This document shows positions 17,320-25,939 of a stretch of DNA of 64,000 bases, one piece after another. The stretch spans positions 744,001 through 808,000 of the forward strand of contig CAWKPF010000002.1 of NCBI GenBank assembly GCA_963851415.1, given 5' to 3'. The DNA is from CAWKPF01 sp963851415. GTDB lineage: Bacteria; Acidobacteriota; Thermoanaerobaculia; Multivoradales; Multivoraceae. The notes beneath the pieces are model-generated. The model was not told the DNA's origin and searched no databases. It saw nothing but the letters and a program-made list of their open reading frames with translations. Made by a program: the position numbers and the translations under genes. Numbering within the stretch: the first letter of the stretch is position 1; the number at the start of each line of letters is the position of its first letter.

Positions 17320-18696
17320 ATGAGCCGGAACCCTGCTGAACACAAGAGCCACCCGTGGGTACTCGCGATCCTGGCGCTCGCACTCCTGAGCTTCCCGAGC
17401 GTTCGCCGCTCGGCAGCATCGGAGGGAGACTGGCCGTCATTTCGTGGCCCCGAGGCAACCGGACACGGTCGGGGATCGACGGTCACCGAATGGGACGTCG
17501 AGAGCGGCACGAACGTTCTCTGGAAGACAGCGATTCCGGGTCTCGGCCACTCCAGTCCGGTCATCTGGGGAGATCGCATCTTTGTCACCACCAGCGTGCC
17601 CGAAGGAGCCGAGTCGTCTCTCAAAGTCGGGCTCTACGGCGACATCGCACCTGTCAACGACGACACGCCCCAGAGCTACCGGGTGATCGCTCTGGACAAA
17701 TCGAGCGGTTCTATCGTCTGGGAACAGGAAGCCTTCAAGGGAATACCCGCCATCAAGCGCCACACCAAGGCCAGTCATACCAACTCCACGCCGGCCACCG
17801 ACGGGGAGAATCTGGTGGTCTTCTTCGGCTCGGAAGGACTCTACAACTACAGCCTGGACGGCGAGCTCAAGTGGAAGAAGAGCTTCGGTGTCATCGACTC
17901 GGGCTTCTTCGTGGTGAAGACCGCGCAATGGGGCTTCGCCAGCTCTCCGATTCTCCACGAGGGTAAGGTGATCGTACAGGTCGATGGCCAGGAACAGGCC
18001 TTCGTGGCAGCGCTCGACGCCGCCACCGGCGAGGAGATCTGGCGTACCTCCCGAGAGGACGTACCCACCTGGAGCACTCCGGCGGTCCTGCCCTACACCG
18101 GCGGCGCGGAACCCTCGATGCAGGTAGTGGTCAATGGTTGGAAGCACATCGGCGGCTACGACCTCGCCACCGGAGAGGAGCTGTGGAAGCTCGAGGGCGG
18201 TGGCGACATCCCGGTTCCCACTCCGCTCCATGCCAATGGGCGGATCATCATCACCAACGCCCACGGCCGGATGCGACCGATCTACGCCGTCGAGACCGAC
18301 GCCAAGGGCACGATCACTCCGGAGAGCGATGCCATGGCGTGGTGGAAAGAGCGCTCGGGAAACTACATGCAGACGCCGCTGCTCCACGACGGACTCGGCT
18401 ACTTCTGCTTCGACAACGGTGTTCTCAGCGTGTTCGATCTCGAGGACGGGGAGCGCGTCTTCCAGCAGCGACTCGGCGGAGGCAGCTCGGGGTTCTCGAG
18501 CTCGCCAGTGATGGCGGACGGCAAGCTGTACTTCACTTCGGAAACCGGTGACACGTACGTCTTGAAGGCCGGTCGCGAGTACGAGCTCCTCGCGACCAAC
18601 GAACTCGGAGAGGTCTTGATGTCCAGTCCCGCCGTGTCCGACGGCGTCCTGTTCTTCCGGGCGCGCCGGCACCTCTTCGCGATCGGCGCTCCCTAG
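17320..18696 (+). CDS. PQQ-like beta-propeller protein, exported
   Basis: 458 residues from ATG at 17320 (upstream in-frame codons lack leader character). A signal peptide spans about 13-33. The mature protein is an eight-bladed-type propeller of PQQ/BamB-like repeats, seen as recurring G..LWK, SSPV..GDRIFVT, ALD..SG...W and ATGEE(I/L)W strings. It lacks the calcium and catalytic residues of quinoprotein dehydrogenases as far as I can see, so it is more likely a structural or binding protein, of the type often found in Planctomycetes and Acidobacteriota. It stands divergent from rsmE and convergent to the M1 peptidase. Confidence 0.85.
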   Translation: MSRNPAEHKSHPWVLAILALALLSFPSVRRSAASEGDWPSFRGPEATGHGRGSTVTEWDVESGTNVLWKTAIPGLGHSSPVIWGDRIFVTTSVPEGAESSLKVGLYGDIAPVNDDTPQSYRVIALDKSSGSIVWEQEAFKGIPAIKRHTKASHTNSTPATDGENLVVFFGSEGLYNYSLDGELKWKKSFGVIDSGFFVVKTAQWGFASSPILHEGKVIVQVDGQEQAFVAALDAATGEEIWRTSREDVPTWSTPAVLPYTGGAEPSMQVVVNGWKHIGGYDLATGEELWKLEGGGDIPVPTPLHANGRIIITNAHGRMRPIYAVETDAKGTITPESDAMAWWKERSGNYMQTPLLHDGLGYFCFDNGVLSVFDLEDGERVFQQRLGGGSSGFSSSPVMADGKLYFTSETGDTYVLKAGREYELLATNELGEVLMSSPAVSDGVLFFRARRHLFAIGAP

Positions 18697-18745
18697 CGGA
18701 CCTCTCTGCTGAGGACCGACCGGACGGGACTGCGCACGAGCGGAC

Positions 18746-21160
18746 CTACCGCCCCTTCATCTTCGACAGGATCGAATAGTCGGGGTTGAAGATGACGTTT
18801 TTCGGCTTCGACGGCAGCGCCACGGTGTGCTGCACCGAAGGCCGATCGACCATGACCACCACCTGGCCCTGCCGCCCGTCCCCGAAGTCGGCGGTCACGG
18901 GCACCAGCGTCTTGAATCCCGGGGAGACGTCCGTCATCGAGATATCGAGACGGATCAGCCACTTCCCTTGCGGACCCTTCTCGACCGTGTGCTCAGCCTT
19001 GAAGGTCGGGATCTCGGTGCCGTAGACCCATTGATCGAAGAACCAGGTCCAGTCCATCGCAGCGTGCTTGGTCACGGTCGCGGCAAAGTCCTCCGTAGTG
19101 ACCGCCCGGCCGCTGTAGGTCTGCACGAAGTCGGCCAGCATCCGGAAGAAGCGCTCATCGGTGCCGGTCACGGCGCGCATGATCGAGCGCAGCATGTGCA
19201 CGACCATGGCGCCCTTGGTGTAGGCCATCGAGGAATAGGCTGCCGGCGCCTCTGCGACACCTGCCCGATACCCATGCCCGATCGGTCCAATACGATCCTG
19301 GGCAGCCTTGTTGTCGAGCGCCAGACCAGCCCGCCCGAAGGCCCCGAAGACGCTGGCCACCGAGCCGGTCAGTTCGTCGTTGGACGCCTCGAGGAACTTC
19401 CGGAAGAGCTTGGGCCCGTTCTCGAGCGACGCCTCCACGAACATCATGGCGCTGTACTCGGCGAGGCCTTCGCTCAGCCACTGGTGTCGGTAGTCGGCCC
19501 ATCCGACCTGATGCCCCCACCACTCGTGAGCGACCTCGTGCGCCAGGAAGGCCTCACGCGCACCTTGATTGGCGAAGCCCGGCTGACCAGGCTGGGCGAT
19601 GGAGTCGGAGATGTGCAGCAGGCCACTCCCCGCCTGACCGTGACCCGAAGCGATGAAGGTCACGTTGAGCAGATCGGTGCTGACCTCGGTTCCGAAGAGG
19701 CGCTGATAAAAGTTGATCGGGTTGATGATGTCGGCAGCAAACCCCTCGATCTTGTCCGAAGACATGTATCCCGCCTGCGTGCCGAACATCACTACCTCGG
19801 GCAGGCCCTCGAAGGTGTAGCTCTGTTCATGGGGCCGCAATGCCAAGGTGAACGCGGCCGCGTCGACTGGCTCCTCGGCTGCCCAGACGGCGGTCCGGGT
19901 CTTGTCCTCATTCTGCCGTTCTTCGACGAATTGACCGGTCGCCTTGAATCCGTAGTCCTTGCGATGGGTGGCTTCGATCCGGTACGTGTGCAACTCGAGC
20001 CCCATACCGCGGGGACGCGGATACCAGGAGAGCAGCGGCGCGTAGTTGTCGAGCTCCAGTTGGTAGACGAAGTCGAGCTCGATCTGATCGCCCTCCCGCA
20101 GCGGCTCTTCGAGCAGGACCACCAGATCGGAGTGGTGCATCCGGTTCGGGAAACTGCTCGACATGCGGCCCACGTTGTAGCGCAGGAACTGGAGCTCATC
20201 TCCACCCAGCCAGACACTCGAGACTTCGGCCATCGGATGCAGTTCGAGCATCAGAGCCGCCATTCCGTCACGTTCGGACACGAAACGGGACTCGACCTCG
20301 AACCGAGCATCCGTGGGGTTGACCGCACCGACTCCGCGAGTCGCCCCCTTGCCGGCGTGGGTCAGGTCGACTCTGGCATCGAAGTGCTCGAGCTTGGTCG
20401 CAGCCGTCCACACCGACCCCGGACGCCCGCTCTCCCGACGATCCTGGACTCTGTCGAGTGCCAGCCATCGCTCGACGTAGGAGCGCCCCTCGCGCAGCTT
20501 TGCCACTTCGATCTCCTCGGCGGCCATCTCGTCGTAGCTGTAGGTCAGCCAGCCGTGCTCCTCCGTTTCCATGTCGACCCGCGCGTAGCGGTCCCCGAGC
20601 GTGCGCAGAGCGGCGATGATCCGCGCGTCGACGTCGGTCCAGAAGTGGAGCAACGCCTGCTTCTGACGCTCGTCGTAGAACCCGTTGTGTTCGTAGCTCG
20701 CCTCGGGAGAAGCCTGCATCGCCGAGAGCTCCGGAACCAGTTCCGGAGACGAGACGCGAAGAATCAGGCGACCGAAGTCCGCTGCCAGAACCTCCAGCTC
20801 GCGATTCTCCGCAAAACGCCTGAGCTGCCTCAATTCGATCGGATCGGGCACCTCCATCTCCCAGACACCGTCTCCCTCGAACAGCAGTCCGGTCACGGCC
20901 CCGGTCGACGTCGGCTCCATCAGCCAGAGCTGGCCGGACCGCAGATGCCAGCGGGCGCCGTCGAGCTCGAAGGCCAGACCCTCGGCTGGGACCGCAGTCG
21001 GGCCCGCAAAACGACCCGCCTGAAGCGTCTCGTAGTCGACCATGCCCGGACCCTGAGCGCCCCACGCCGGCACGAGCACGCACGGCAGGAGAGAGACGGC
21101 GGCCAGGAACCGGGCACCTCGAGCGTCTGCGAAGTCTGTCTGGCTCGAGTCTCTGGGCAT
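18746..21160 (-). CDS. M1 family zinc aminopeptidase, exported
   Basis: 804 residues from ATG at 21158-21160, chosen over a GTG seven codons earlier because GGGAG sits eight bases upstream. A hydrophobic leader (about 20-35) precedes a long beta-rich N-domain. The gluzincin site is intact: HEVAHEW (His541, Glu542, His545) and Glu564 eighteen residues later in WLSEGLAEY. The family exopeptidase-recognition loop GAMEN is not evident, so it may be an M1 relative without classical aminopeptidase specificity. After the catalytic helix bundle it ends with a beta domain. Role: extracellular or periplasmic peptide degradation, inferred. Confidence 0.9.
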   Translation of the reverse strand: MPRDSSQTDFADARGARFLAAVSLLPCVLVPAWGAQGPGMVDYETLQAGRFAGPTAVPAEGLAFELDGARWHLRSGQLWLMEPTSTGAVTGLLFEGDGVWEMEVPDPIELRQLRRFAENRELEVLAADFGRLILRVSSPELVPELSAMQASPEASYEHNGFYDERQKQALLHFWTDVDARIIAALRTLGDRYARVDMETEEHGWLTYSYDEMAAEEIEVAKLREGRSYVERWLALDRVQDRRESGRPGSVWTAATKLEHFDARVDLTHAGKGATRGVGAVNPTDARFEVESRFVSERDGMAALMLELHPMAEVSSVWLGGDELQFLRYNVGRMSSSFPNRMHHSDLVVLLEEPLREGDQIELDFVYQLELDNYAPLLSWYPRPRGMGLELHTYRIEATHRKDYGFKATGQFVEERQNEDKTRTAVWAAEEPVDAAAFTLALRPHEQSYTFEGLPEVVMFGTQAGYMSSDKIEGFAADIINPINFYQRLFGTEVSTDLLNVTFIASGHGQAGSGLLHISDSIAQPGQPGFANQGAREAFLAHEVAHEWWGHQVGWADYRHQWLSEGLAEYSAMMFVEASLENGPKLFRKFLEASNDELTGSVASVFGAFGRAGLALDNKAAQDRIGPIGHGYRAGVAEAPAAYSSMAYTKGAMVVHMLRSIMRAVTGTDERFFRMLADFVQTYSGRAVTTEDFAATVTKHAAMDWTWFFDQWVYGTEIPTFKAEHTVEKGPQGKWLIRLDISMTDVSPGFKTLVPVTADFGDGRQGQVVVMVDRPSVQHTVALPSKPKNVIFNPDYSILSKMKGR

Positions 21161-21339
21161 CGCACACTCCCGTTTCGTCACAGGGGGAATCCTCCGAGTG
21201 TACCCGAGCGCTGCATCGCAGCTGCGCGTCGTGCAAGCATGGATCTTTTCCTCGTAGGTCTACGTATCTCTCACCAACCGCCCGGAGCGCCGCTCGTCAT
21301 CCCCTCTTCCGACACACCCAAGCAGAGGAGTCGCGACCC

Positions 21340-22044
21340 ATGCAGATCGGCAGATTCCAGGAACGCCCCCGGCTTCGCTCGACGCTGCGTCCCCGCTCGC
21401 TCACAACGGCAGCTTCACGGGCGCCTCTCCTCTGTCTGGGGCTGTGGGTTGGCTGCCTCACCCAGAGCGTCTCGGCCGAGGAAATCGACCGCGTGGTCGA
21501 GCTCCTGGCCATCGCCAAAGGCAGCACCGTCGCCGATGTCGGCGCGGGAGACGGAACGTGGGCGACTCGACTCGCCGATGTCGTCGGGAGTGGAGGTCGA
21601 GTGCTGGCCACGGAAGTCACCCGGAAGAACGTCGAAGAGATCGAGCGCCGGGCCAAACGCGAGAAGCTGGACCATCTGCAGGCCGTACTCGGCAACCAGG
21701 ACGAGCTGGGCCTGCCTGCCGACTGTTGCGACGCGGTCCTCGTGCGTATGGTCTATCACCACTTCCAGAGACCGGAGGTCATGCGTGCCGGCCTTCAGCG
21801 CGCGATGCGCCCGGGAGCGCTCATCCTGTTGATCGACACCGAGCCCCAGACCAGTTGGGGAGATGTCGACGGAGAGATCGATCGAGGGGGACACGGCGTT
21901 CCGATCGACGATCTCCTGCGCGAGATGACCTCGGACGGATTCGAGCTGGTCGAACGGATGGACGAGTGGAGCGGACCCACAGGGAACCCGTACGCTCTGC
22001 TCTTTCGCTGGCCAGGCACCGCTTCTGGCACCGGCGATCGATAG
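21340..22044 (+). CDS. Class I SAM-dependent methyltransferase with signal peptide
   Basis: 234 residues from ATG at 21340, with AGAGGAG about ten bases upstream. The N-terminal 46 residues are a signal peptide (Arg-rich, then APLLCLGLWVGCL, ending SVSAEE). The remainder is a small Rossmann methyltransferase: motif I ADVGAGDGTWATRLA, acidic residue after strand 2 (ATEV), motif near VLVRMVYHHF, and a post-motif strand ALILLIDTEP. SAM binding looks intact although the protein is predicted to leave the cytoplasm, where SAM is not expected. The same arrangement is known for many uncharacterised proteins in Acidobacteriota and Planctomycetes. The substrate is unknown. Confidence 0.8.
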   Translation: MQIGRFQERPRLRSTLRPRSLTTAASRAPLLCLGLWVGCLTQSVSAEEIDRVVELLAIAKGSTVADVGAGDGTWATRLADVVGSGGRVLATEVTRKNVEEIERRAKREKLDHLQAVLGNQDELGLPADCCDAVLVRMVYHHFQRPEVMRAGLQRAMRPGALILLIDTEPQTSWGDVDGEIDRGGHGVPIDDLLREMTSDGFELVERMDEWSGPTGNPYALLFRWPGTASGTGDR

Positions 22045-22059
22045 GCAGCGCCGACACGG

Positions 22060-22080
22060 CCCCGGGGAAGGGCCCCGGGG
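22060..22080. terminator. Possible GC hairpin between convergent genes
   Basis: CCCCGG (22060-22065) can pair with CCGGGG (22075-22080) in the 70-base gap separating two converging genes. There is no T tract on either side, so any terminator function is weakly supported. Confidence 0.25.
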
Positions 22081-22114
22081 GATTCAGTTCACGGCCGTAC
22101 GAACGTGCCCACGC

Positions 22115-23713
22115 TCAGGGACCGTCGGTCCAGTCACCACTCACCTTGCGCCCGTCCCACGACATCTCGTTGTCGGGCAGGGAGAGCACCGTGCTGATCT
22201 CCCCGTTCTTCGCGATCTCACCTTCGAGATCGAACGGGCCCCAGGGCGATTGCACCTTGGCAGCGAAGCGGTCACCTTTCCAGCTGAGGTCGGTCACGGC
22301 CGACGCCCGAAGCTGATTGTCCCAGATGACGTAGAACACTCCGTCACCCTCGCGCGGCAGGTAGAGCGGCGCATAGCTGTTGGGCTCCGAGCGCTTCTCG
22401 GGCTCCTTGCCCGAAACCGCGTAGACGTCGCCGGGGTACCGGGTCGCCAGCTGCGAGATCATGCGCGTCCGAATCTCGTGATGGGACAGCGGCGCGACCC
22501 CTTCATCCACGATGAAGTCCATGAAGCCGATCATCATCTCGTCGTAGGACTCGTCCCCGAAGGTCACGTCGATCGACGGATCTGGATTATCCGGGTTCCC
22601 TGCGGAGTTGTCGAAGTGTGCGACGACATCGACTCGAGTCCCTTCCGGCACGGCGATCGGCTCGGCCAACACGTAGTTGGTCTGCCAGTTGAAGTCCCAG
22701 TCGTCGACCTCGAGTGGCGTCTCCTGGGTGCCGTCGGGATAGGTGAACACGTACTTGATGTTCTTGCCGCGGTAGTGCATGTGCGGCGCGAAGGACATGA
22801 TCTTGCCGTCTTGCCAGATGGTGTAGCTGGCCCTCACTTCGTGATCCTCGGCGCCGGCCGGGATCTTGAAGTTCGTGTTCATCACCCACAGGTTGGTCAG
22901 CTCCTTGGCCGGAGGCTGATCGGCGAAGTGGAGACCGACCCTGGTCACGTCGGTCGTCTTCTCACCGGAGGGGTGATAGTGCATGTCAGCGATGATGTTG
23001 GAGCCCTTCTTCAACAGACGACCCGTGCCTTCCGGGAAGACCATCGGCTGGGTGCCGGCAGCCCAAGCCCCGAGCCACCCCTCCGTGGGATCGAAGTCGA
23101 AGCCCTTGAGCGCGTAGGTGATCACGTGGTGCACCACCGTGGAGTCTCCAGGCATGATCTCGATCGCGGTGACCCACTTGTCCTCGGGCAGACCGACCTT
23201 ACCGATCAAATCCTTGAACTGGTCGGGGCCGTCCGCCTCGATCTCGACCTCTTCCAGCGTCACGACGAAGTCCGGCGCGCCCAGCTTCCATGCGCTCTTC
23301 GGGAAAGTCGGAGGGGCGGGCGCCTTTGCCAGGTCTCCCGCAGGAGCCCCGCCCTTGGCCCAGCGTACGACCGTGTCGATCTCGTCCTGGCTCAAGGAAC
23401 GATCGTTGCGGAAGTGGCCGCTGCCACCCGAAGCGTGCCAGGGCGGCATCTTTCCTGCCTCGACGTTGCGGCCGATGGATTTGGCCCAGGGCCGGACCTC
23501 CTCGTAGGTGATCAGCGACATCGGGCCGATCTGTCCGGGGCGATGGCACGTTGCACAGTTCTCGTGAAGGATGGAAGCCACCTCGTCTGCGTAGGTGGGA
23601 ACGTCGACGGCGACAGGAGTGCCGCTTGCCAGTACGGCCGGGGCGAGAAGAACGCCCATCGTGAGAATCGAGCCGAGGGTCCGTCTCGAGTGGAATGCTG
23701 GGGGAAGCTTCAT
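22115..23713 (-). CDS. Exported cytochrome c / copper type II monooxygenase-like protein
   Basis: 532 residues from ATG at 23711-23713, with AGGAGA upstream; further upstream codons are non-coding in character. A leader (about 8-30) is followed by a cytochrome c-like domain with one haem site CATCH and a Met-rich segment MPPWHASGG, the pattern of haem domains fused to ascorbate-dependent copper monooxygenases. The C-terminal two-thirds has paired His motifs (HHVITYAL, ADMHYHPSG and FAPHMHYRG), which match the copper-binding sites of the PHM/DBH fold. Expected role: redox chemistry in the periplasm; the substrate is unknown. It is separated from the next gene by a 460-base gap. Confidence 0.85.
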   Translation of the reverse strand: MKLPPAFHSRRTLGSILTMGVLLAPAVLASGTPVAVDVPTYADEVASILHENCATCHRPGQIGPMSLITYEEVRPWAKSIGRNVEAGKMPPWHASGGSGHFRNDRSLSQDEIDTVVRWAKGGAPAGDLAKAPAPPTFPKSAWKLGAPDFVVTLEEVEIEADGPDQFKDLIGKVGLPEDKWVTAIEIMPGDSTVVHHVITYALKGFDFDPTEGWLGAWAAGTQPMVFPEGTGRLLKKGSNIIADMHYHPSGEKTTDVTRVGLHFADQPPAKELTNLWVMNTNFKIPAGAEDHEVRASYTIWQDGKIMSFAPHMHYRGKNIKYVFTYPDGTQETPLEVDDWDFNWQTNYVLAEPIAVPEGTRVDVVAHFDNSAGNPDNPDPSIDVTFGDESYDEMMIGFMDFIVDEGVAPLSHHEIRTRMISQLATRYPGDVYAVSGKEPEKRSEPNSYAPLYLPREGDGVFYVIWDNQLRASAVTDLSWKGDRFAAKVQSPWGPFDLEGEIAKNGEISTVLSLPDNEMSWDGRKVSGDWTDGP

Positions 23714-24177
23714 ACTGATCGTCTCCTGGAGATTGGCGGCAACACTGCAGGGAGAGGGGGAGCCCCTGTTCGTCTGGATGGAAGCCCGGCGGGACTTTCC
23801 AGTTACTACGTAGCGACCGGCCTCAAGGTTCCGTTGCTCGACGTCCAGGGGTGAGACGACCAGGTCGCTGCCGACGCTCGCAGCCATGACCACGTAGGTC
23901 GACGACAGAAAGGAGCTCAGGAGCGTGAAGACGCAACGCGACCACCACTTCGTGACGAGCTCCGACGCCCCTTTGTAGACCGACGACTGCGCTCACCCGA
24001 GTCCCTCTCTTCGGGTAGCGGAGCTCCGACCGGGGGTCGGCACAGCAACACGAGCCGTGGATCCCACGTGGGGTGGAGCCCAGGGGCCAGAAGTGAGAAG
24101 ATCCCCTATCACTCGCGCCGGATCTCGGGTTGTTCTCGTCAGCCGCCCTCGTTTCCCTACCCAAGGCAGACCGAATC
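23714..24177. other. Divergent intergenic region, nothing recognised
   Basis: About 460 bases between two divergent genes. Both promoters should be here, but I find no convincing paired -35/-10 or -24/-12 elements, RNA gene or repeat. The only symmetric site noticed is tacgta in ttactacgtagcg (about 23802-23814). Confidence 0.4.
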
Positions 24178-24918
24178 ATGAAATCAGTCCTCGCCCTCGT
24201 ACTCACCCTGACGACGCTCGCCGCCTGCACGTCGCCGGAGCCCCCGACCGACCTGAACGAGGCCGTGGAGACATCGACGGCCTCGGAGACGCCTGCGTTC
24301 CTCACCGACCTGAATCTGGCCGATGCTCTCCAGCTCGGCTTCGAGCCGGGGTCGACGCGACTCGAGGTCGAAGGGCAGCTCGCCGCTGGCGAATCGGCCG
24401 AGTTCGTCGTGGGAGCGCACAGCGGCGACCTCCTGATGGCTCACGCAATCACCCCCGAAGGCGACCTGACGGTGAGTGTCTTCCGCCTCGACAGCGGCGC
24501 ACCCCTCGCCGACTCGAGCCCGAGCCCGGCATTCTGGAGCGGCATTCTTCCGTCGAGCATCGGCTACCTGGTCAAGCTCGAGCCCCCCGCCAATGAGACC
24601 CTCTACTCCCTCCAGATCGAGATTCCTCGACTTCTCGACTCGCGCGAGAAGCTCTCGATCTCGGGAATCGCGTCACCGCACCTTCCCGTGGCCTACCGCG
24701 TCCATGCCGAGTCGCAGGAGCGCCTGCGCCTCGACCTCACCTCACCCCAGGGCGCCTCGTTCGCGGTCCATGGACTGGATAGTGGCCACCCCCTGGTACC
24801 GTGGAGCGACGGCGCCACCTCGTTCGAAGGCACCGCGCCCGAGAACCAGGAGTACATCATCCACGTCATCGGAACGAGCGAGCCGGCCGAGTTCGAGCTC
24901 ACCGTCTTGCGCGGATAG
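24178..24918 (+). CDS. Lipoprotein with two PPC-like beta domains
   Basis: 246 residues from ATG at 24178. The leader ends LTTLAAC, a lipobox with the acylated Cys at 17, so the protein should be membrane-anchored. After a Thr/Glu-rich linker come two similar beta domains of about 80-90 residues. Each starts with a G-x-L/I strand and closes with an L-x-IEIP or FELTVLR strand, resembling bacterial pre-peptidase C-terminal domains (QLAAGESAEFVVGA is typical). It overlaps no neighbour, but the next gene begins ten bases after its stop, so they form an operon. No enzyme motif is visible; a binding function at the cell surface is likely. Confidence 0.7.
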   Translation: MKSVLALVLTLTTLAACTSPEPPTDLNEAVETSTASETPAFLTDLNLADALQLGFEPGSTRLEVEGQLAAGESAEFVVGAHSGDLLMAHAITPEGDLTVSVFRLDSGAPLADSSPSPAFWSGILPSSIGYLVKLEPPANETLYSLQIEIPRLLDSREKLSISGIASPHLPVAYRVHAESQERLRLDLTSPQGASFAVHGLDSGHPLVPWSDGATSFEGTAPENQEYIIHVIGTSEPAEFELTVLRG

Positions 24919-24927
24919 GAGTCGATC

Positions 24928-25905
24928 ATGAGAGTCTTCAGCGCACGCATTGCCGTCATCTCGACCCTCGCCCTGACGTTCCCCACCACGTCGCTGGTGG
25001 CCCAGAACGAAGCGGCGCTGCGCCAACACTTCGAGGGCCACTCGGTGGTCGTCCGGATCGACATGCCGGCGGACTCGTCGGGAGTCGAGGTGCGACCGGA
25101 GGACGGACGCCCGGTCGATTTCTCGAACGTCGGCCGAAGCATCAAACAGTACGGCATCGGCCTGCACACGGGTGAATCGGTGCTGATCACCCGCATCAAG
25201 GTGAAGAAGAAGCAGATCAGCTTCCAACTCGGCGGCGGCGGCTTCGGCACCTTCACCGACTACCTGGCGCTCAATCTCGACCATCCGGCCACCGCGCCGC
25301 AGGTCCAGGGCAAGAGCGACTACGAACGCTCGCTCGAGGCGAAGCTACAGTGGGAGCAAGACCCGTACCGTCGGGACGAGCTGCGTCGGGAGCTCGACCG
25401 GGAGCGCCGCGAGCGCAGCCGTGACAATGCGTGGTCGAGCGAGATGGCTGCCCAGGCAGCGGCCGACCAGCGAGAGGACGAGCAGGAGCTGCGAGCCCAC
25501 AGTGGCAGCCGCTTCACGATTCACTACTCGAAGAACATCGGGCCCCAGGATCTGACACCGACATCGGTGATGGACGCCCTGGCGGAATATGTCGACTTCG
25601 ACAACGCCGGCAGCCGCTCGGACACCGCCCGCGCGGACACCCTGAGTGCCTCGGATCGCGCCTTCGCGGAGCGGGGGGAGCGCGAGGCCGGCGGCGCCGG
25701 CCAGATCCACTCCGGCGTGACCTCGCTGCGCAACGGGCAGACCATCGCGCAGGTCGAGAAGCTACTGGGACCGGCACGCAGTGCGGACAGCATCCAGGAG
25801 GGAAGGCTCGAGATGAACGAGCGCATCTACTCGGTCGAGGGAAACCGGGTCGACGCTCGCTTCGTCGGAGGGGTCCTGGTGAGCTACCAGATTTCACCCG
25901 AGTGA
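24928..25905 (+). CDS. Exported protein with SmpA/OmlA-like C-terminal domain
   Basis: 325 residues. ATG at 24928 is preceded by TAGGAG, which overlaps the upstream stop. A signal peptide covers about 1-26 (VVAQN). The middle is charged and probably coiled (about 145-200, many Arg/Glu/Gln). The C-terminal 60 residues, LRNGQTIAQVEKLLGPA to the end, resemble the small alpha-beta domain of the SmpA/OmlA (BamE) type. Position right after the lipoprotein suggests a shared envelope function. I do not recognise the N-terminal half beyond a beta-rich domain with a Lys-rich KVKKKQISF strand. Confidence 0.65.
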   Translation: MRVFSARIAVISTLALTFPTTSLVAQNEAALRQHFEGHSVVVRIDMPADSSGVEVRPEDGRPVDFSNVGRSIKQYGIGLHTGESVLITRIKVKKKQISFQLGGGGFGTFTDYLALNLDHPATAPQVQGKSDYERSLEAKLQWEQDPYRRDELRRELDRERRERSRDNAWSSEMAAQAAADQREDEQELRAHSGSRFTIHYSKNIGPQDLTPTSVMDALAEYVDFDNAGSRSDTARADTLSASDRAFAERGEREAGGAGQIHSGVTSLRNGQTIAQVEKLLGPARSADSIQEGRLEMNERIYSVEGNRVDARFVGGVLVSYQISPE

Positions 25906-25939
25906 CCCCCGAGAGCCGGTACGGCGGCCCCAGAGCGCG

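Noticed and set aside
18827..21832. 1001-codon plus-strand open frame
   Set aside because: Antisense to the M1 peptidase with its intact HExxH site, and running into the methyltransferase in another frame; no domain resemblance.
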